From Schleiferiaceae bacterium (GTDB lineage: Bacteria; Bacteroidota; Bacteroidia; Flavobacteriales; Schleiferiaceae), in the NCBI GenBank assembly GCA_018401735.1, contig JAGYKI010000006.1, forward strand, positions 78,951 to 142,950: DNA of 64,000 nucleotides, written 5' to 3'. Every line of letters starts with the position of its first letter. The first letter of the stretch is position 1. A program made the translations under genes and the position numbers. Under the pieces are notes generated by a model. It searched no databases. It had not been told where the DNA came from and saw only the letters and a list, made by a program, of their open reading frames with translations. Below are positions 61,392-64,000 of this stretch, piece by piece.

Positions 61392-63881
61392 ATGTTCGTA
61401 TTAAAAAGAGACGGGAGAAAAGAGGCAGTTAAATTCGATAAGATTACTGCTAGAATACAAAAACTGTGTTATGGACTAAGTGAGTTGGTCGATCCAACTT
61501 CAGTAGCCATGAAAGTAATTGAAGGAATTTACGAGGGGGTAAGTACTTCAGAATTGGATAGCTTGGCAGCAGAAGTGGCCGCTAGTTTAACTACGCGTCA
61601 CCCAGATTATGCCCAGCTTGCCGCAAGAATCGCCGTAAGTAACTTGCACAAGAACACGAAGAAATCTTTTAGCGAAACGTCAGAAGATCTTTACAACTAT
61701 GTAAACCCTAGAACAGGCTTACATTCTCCACTTCTCGCGAAGGACGTTTTGGAAATCATCCAAAAAAATGCCGAGCTTCTGGATTCTACTCTAATTTATG
61801 ATCGTGACTTCGGTTATGACTATTTTGGTTTCAAAACCTTAGAGCGCTCCTATCTATTGCGTATGAGTGGTAAAATTGTAGAACGCCCGCAACACATGAT
61901 TATGCGTGTGGCAATTGGAATCCACATGGACGATCTAGATGCAGCGATCGAAACCTATGATTTAATGAGTAAGAAATACTTTACTCATGCCACACCAACC
62001 TTATTTAATAGTGGTACTCCAAAGCCGCAAATGAGTAGTTGCTTTTTACTATCTATGAAAGATGATAGTATTGATGGTATTTATGATTCCTTAAAGCAAT
62101 GTGCACGTATTAGTCAAAGTGCCGGTGGTATTGGTTTAAGCATTCATAATGTGCGTGCTACTGGTTCTTATATCCGCGGAACCAATGGCACTTCTAATGG
62201 TATCGTACCCATGCTAAAAGTATTTAACGATACCGCTCGTTATGTAGATCAAGGTGGCGGTAAGCGTAAAGGTTCTTTTGCCATGTATGTAGAGCCTTGG
62301 CATGCTGATATTTTTGATTTCCTAGACTTGAAGAAAAACCACGGAAAAGAAGAAATGCGTGCGCGTGATTTATTCTATGCTATGTGGATTCCCGATTTGT
62401 TTATGGAAAGAGTAAAGGCCGATTCTACTTGGACTTTAATGTGTCCTAATGAGTGCCCCGGACTATATAATGTGCACAGCGAGGAGTTTAATAAACTATA
62501 CCACCAATACGAAAGTGAAGGTAAGGGTAGAAAAACCATAAAAGCACGTGAACTTTGGGGTAAAATTCTTGAATCACAAATTGAAACAGGTACTCCTTAT
62601 ATGTTGTATAAGGACGCAGCCAATAGTAAGAGTAACCAGCAAAACTTAGGTACCATCCGTTCTTCTAACCTATGTACCGAAATTATCGAGTACACCAGTG
62701 AAGATGAAGTAGCCGTTTGTAACCTGGCTTCTTTAGCCTTGCCCATGTTTGTTGATGGCGACACCTTTGATCATAAGAAACTGTATGAGGTAACCTATAA
62801 AGTTACCAAAAACTTAAACCGCATTATTGATAGAAATTACTACCCAGTGCCTGAGGCACGCAATAGTAATATGCGTCACCGTCCAGTAGGATTGGGCGTA
62901 CAAGGTTTAGCCGATACTTTTATTAAATTACGTATGCCTTTTACTTCTGAAGAGGCGAGAGCATTAAATAAAGACATCTTTGAAACTATTTACTACGCCT
63001 CTTTGGTAGCTAGTAAAGATGAGGCCAGTGTAGATGGTGCTTATCAATCTTACGAAGGTTCTCCCATCTCGCAAGGTAAATTTCAGTTTAACCTATGGGG
63101 TGTAGAGGAGTCTTCGCTCAGCGGCAGATGGGATTGGTCAGAATTACGCAAGGAAATTAAAAAGCACGGCGTGCGTAACTCTCTGTTACTAGCCCCAATG
63201 CCAACCGCTTCTACCAGTCAGATTTTAGGAAATAACGAGTGCTTTGAGCCTTACACTTCAAATATATATACTCGCAGGGTTTTAAGTGGTGAGTTTGTTG
63301 TGGTGAATAAGCATCTCTTATTAGATTTAGTTAATCTTGGGCTTTGGAATGAAGAACTGAAAAGTGAAATCATTCGCGCCAATGGCTCGATTCAAGGTAT
63401 TCCACAAATTCCTGATAATATCAAGGCTCTTTACAAAACAGTATGGGAGATGAGTATGCGAGATATTATCGATATGAGTGCCGAGCGTGGTTACTTTATT
63501 GATCAATCGCAATCACTCAACCTATTTGTGGAGGGCGCCAATATGGCCAAGCTTACCTCTATGCATTTTTATGCTTGGGAGAAAGGTCTTAAAACCGGTA
63601 TGTACTATTTAAGAACTAAAGCAGCTTCTGACGCTATTAAGTTTACTGTACAGAAGCAAACCAAAAGTGAGGTAGAACCAGTTTTAACAAGTAAGCAAAC
63701 GGCTAAAATTACCCCTGCTCCAAGTGCTCCACGGGTGCAATTAACCGAGGCAGAGGCAGTAGGTGAAATTCGGGCTAGTGAATTAGCTAAGGCTGTTAAG
63801 GAAGCGGCCGCCATGACTGCGGAAGAGCAGTTAAGCTGCAGTCTAGATAATCCAGACGACTGTGTCGCTTGCGGTTCTTAA
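61392..63881 (+). CDS. nrdA: Class Ia ribonucleotide reductase alpha subunit
   Basis: 829 residues. N-terminal ATP-cone ([20 protein letters not shown]), the ten-stranded core with [15 protein letters not shown] (first catalytic Cys), radical site NLCTEI and a late Cys in the [10 protein letters not shown] segment. The C-terminal tail has CVACGS, the redox pair that reloads the active site. It reduces ribonucleoside diphosphates. The tail from about 770 is longer and more Ala/Glu-rich than in E. coli ([20 protein letters not shown]). Confidence 0.97.
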   Translation: MFVLKRDGRKEAVKFDKITARIQKLCYGLSELVDPTSVAMKVIEGIYEGVSTSELDSLAAEVAASLTTRHPDYAQLAARIAVSNLHKNTKKSFSETSEDLYNYVNPRTGLHSPLLAKDVLEIIQKNAELLDSTLIYDRDFGYDYFGFKTLERSYLLRMSGKIVERPQHMIMRVAIGIHMDDLDAAIETYDLMSKKYFTHATPTLFNSGTPKPQMSSCFLLSMKDDSIDGIYDSLKQCARISQSAGGIGLSIHNVRATGSYIRGTNGTSNGIVPMLKVFNDTARYVDQGGGKRKGSFAMYVEPWHADIFDFLDLKKNHGKEEMRARDLFYAMWIPDLFMERVKADSTWTLMCPNECPGLYNVHSEEFNKLYHQYESEGKGRKTIKARELWGKILESQIETGTPYMLYKDAANSKSNQQNLGTIRSSNLCTEIIEYTSEDEVAVCNLASLALPMFVDGDTFDHKKLYEVTYKVTKNLNRIIDRNYYPVPEARNSNMRHRPVGLGVQGLADTFIKLRMPFTSEEARALNKDIFETIYYASLVASKDEASVDGAYQSYEGSPISQGKFQFNLWGVEESSLSGRWDWSELRKEIKKHGVRNSLLLAPMPTASTSQILGNNECFEPYTSNIYTRRVLSGEFVVVNKHLLLDLVNLGLWNEELKSEIIRANGSIQGIPQIPDNIKALYKTVWEMSMRDIIDMSAERGYFIDQSQSLNLFVEGANMAKLTSMHFYAWEKGLKTGMYYLRTKAASDAIKFTVQKQTKSEVEPVLTSKQTAKITPAPSAPRVQLTEAEAVGEIRASELAKAVKEAAAMTAEEQLSCSLDNPDDCVACGS

Positions 63882-63902
63882 TTCGAAAATAAATCATATT
63901 GG

Positions 63903-63931
63903 AAAAGGTCGACTGATAAGTCGGCCTTTTT
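63903..63931 (+). terminator. Rho-independent terminator of nrdBA
   Basis: 12-bp stem AAAAGGTCGACT/AGTCGGCCTTTT with GATA loop, one G-U pair, 21 bases after the nrdA stop. Confidence 0.9.
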
Positions 63932-63959
63932 CATTTAAACGCGAGTTCCGCTCTTAGTT

Positions 63960-63998
63960 AACGTGAGTTCGACTATAAATCATAGCCTCAGATTTTCA
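63960..63998 (-). repeat. 33-base interspersed repeat, copy C
   Basis: 33 bases (63960-63992) are identical to 37936-37968 in reverse orientation. In front (63938-63950) there is ACGCGAGTTCCG, a variant of the motif ACGTGAGTTCGA inside the repeat, so the element has a further half unit. The window ends shortly after. Confidence 0.8.
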
Positions 63999-64000
63999 AT

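Overview
The window looks like chromosomal DNA of a Bacteroidota bacterium, most likely a marine member of the Flavobacteriales. This is an inference from content: type IX secretion sorting domains of both kinds, a TonB-dependent receptor with a carboxypeptidase-like N-terminal domain, a frataxin-free SUF operon with DUF2480, DUF4296 lipoprotein next to dihydroorotase, and repeated promoters of the TTG-N19-TAnnTTTG type known from this phylum. No phage, insertion sequence, CRISPR array or rRNA is visible; one tRNA-Leu(CAA) is present.

Layout. 1-7.5 kb: outer-membrane and secreted proteins (end of a beta-helix protein, a TonB-dependent receptor, the decayed tail of a second receptor, a large multidomain T9SS substrate). 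7.5-24.1 kb: housekeeping (Na/Pi cotransporter, LuxE-like protein, tyrS, dihydroorotase operon, succinate dehydrogenase sdhCAB, aminopeptidase P, thiL). 24.2-25.6 kb: a second T9SS substrate. 26.0-34.2 kb: one long SUF operon, sufA-B-C-D-S, a methyltransferase, sufE, a SufT-like gene, DUF2480 and DUF3050. 34.2-37.8 kb: Sco protein, SPFH protein, a tiny ribbon-helix-helix gene and a membrane acyltransferase-like gene. 38.0-41.3 kb: an ArsR-controlled redox and efflux cluster resembling organoarsenical resistance loci. 41.4-44.7 kb: rlmF and an Lhr-like helicase. 44.7-46.1 kb: a gene-free island of small palindromes and decayed repeats. 46.1-51.5 kb: WG-repeat protein and the esterase-comEB-ctp-aldo/keto reductase operon, plus a 59-residue membrane protein. 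51.6-56.2 kb: fasciclin protein, a response-regulator remnant, tRNA-Leu, haaO, a small acidic lipoprotein, glyS, marC. 56.3-59.3 kb: desaturase, DEAD-box helicase and cold-shock protein in one transcription direction. 59.4-63.9 kb: DUF3109 and nrdBA.

Three groups look functionally coherent beyond ordinary housekeeping: the SUF operon with extra enzymes, the arsenical-type cluster whose two promoters share a nearly identical operator over the -7 element, and a possible cold-response unit with a structured leader and no standard start codon. Several genes have TTG as the only available start that fits the protein family.

All functional calls are from reading translated motifs; no database search was run. 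Promoter and terminator calls are by eye.
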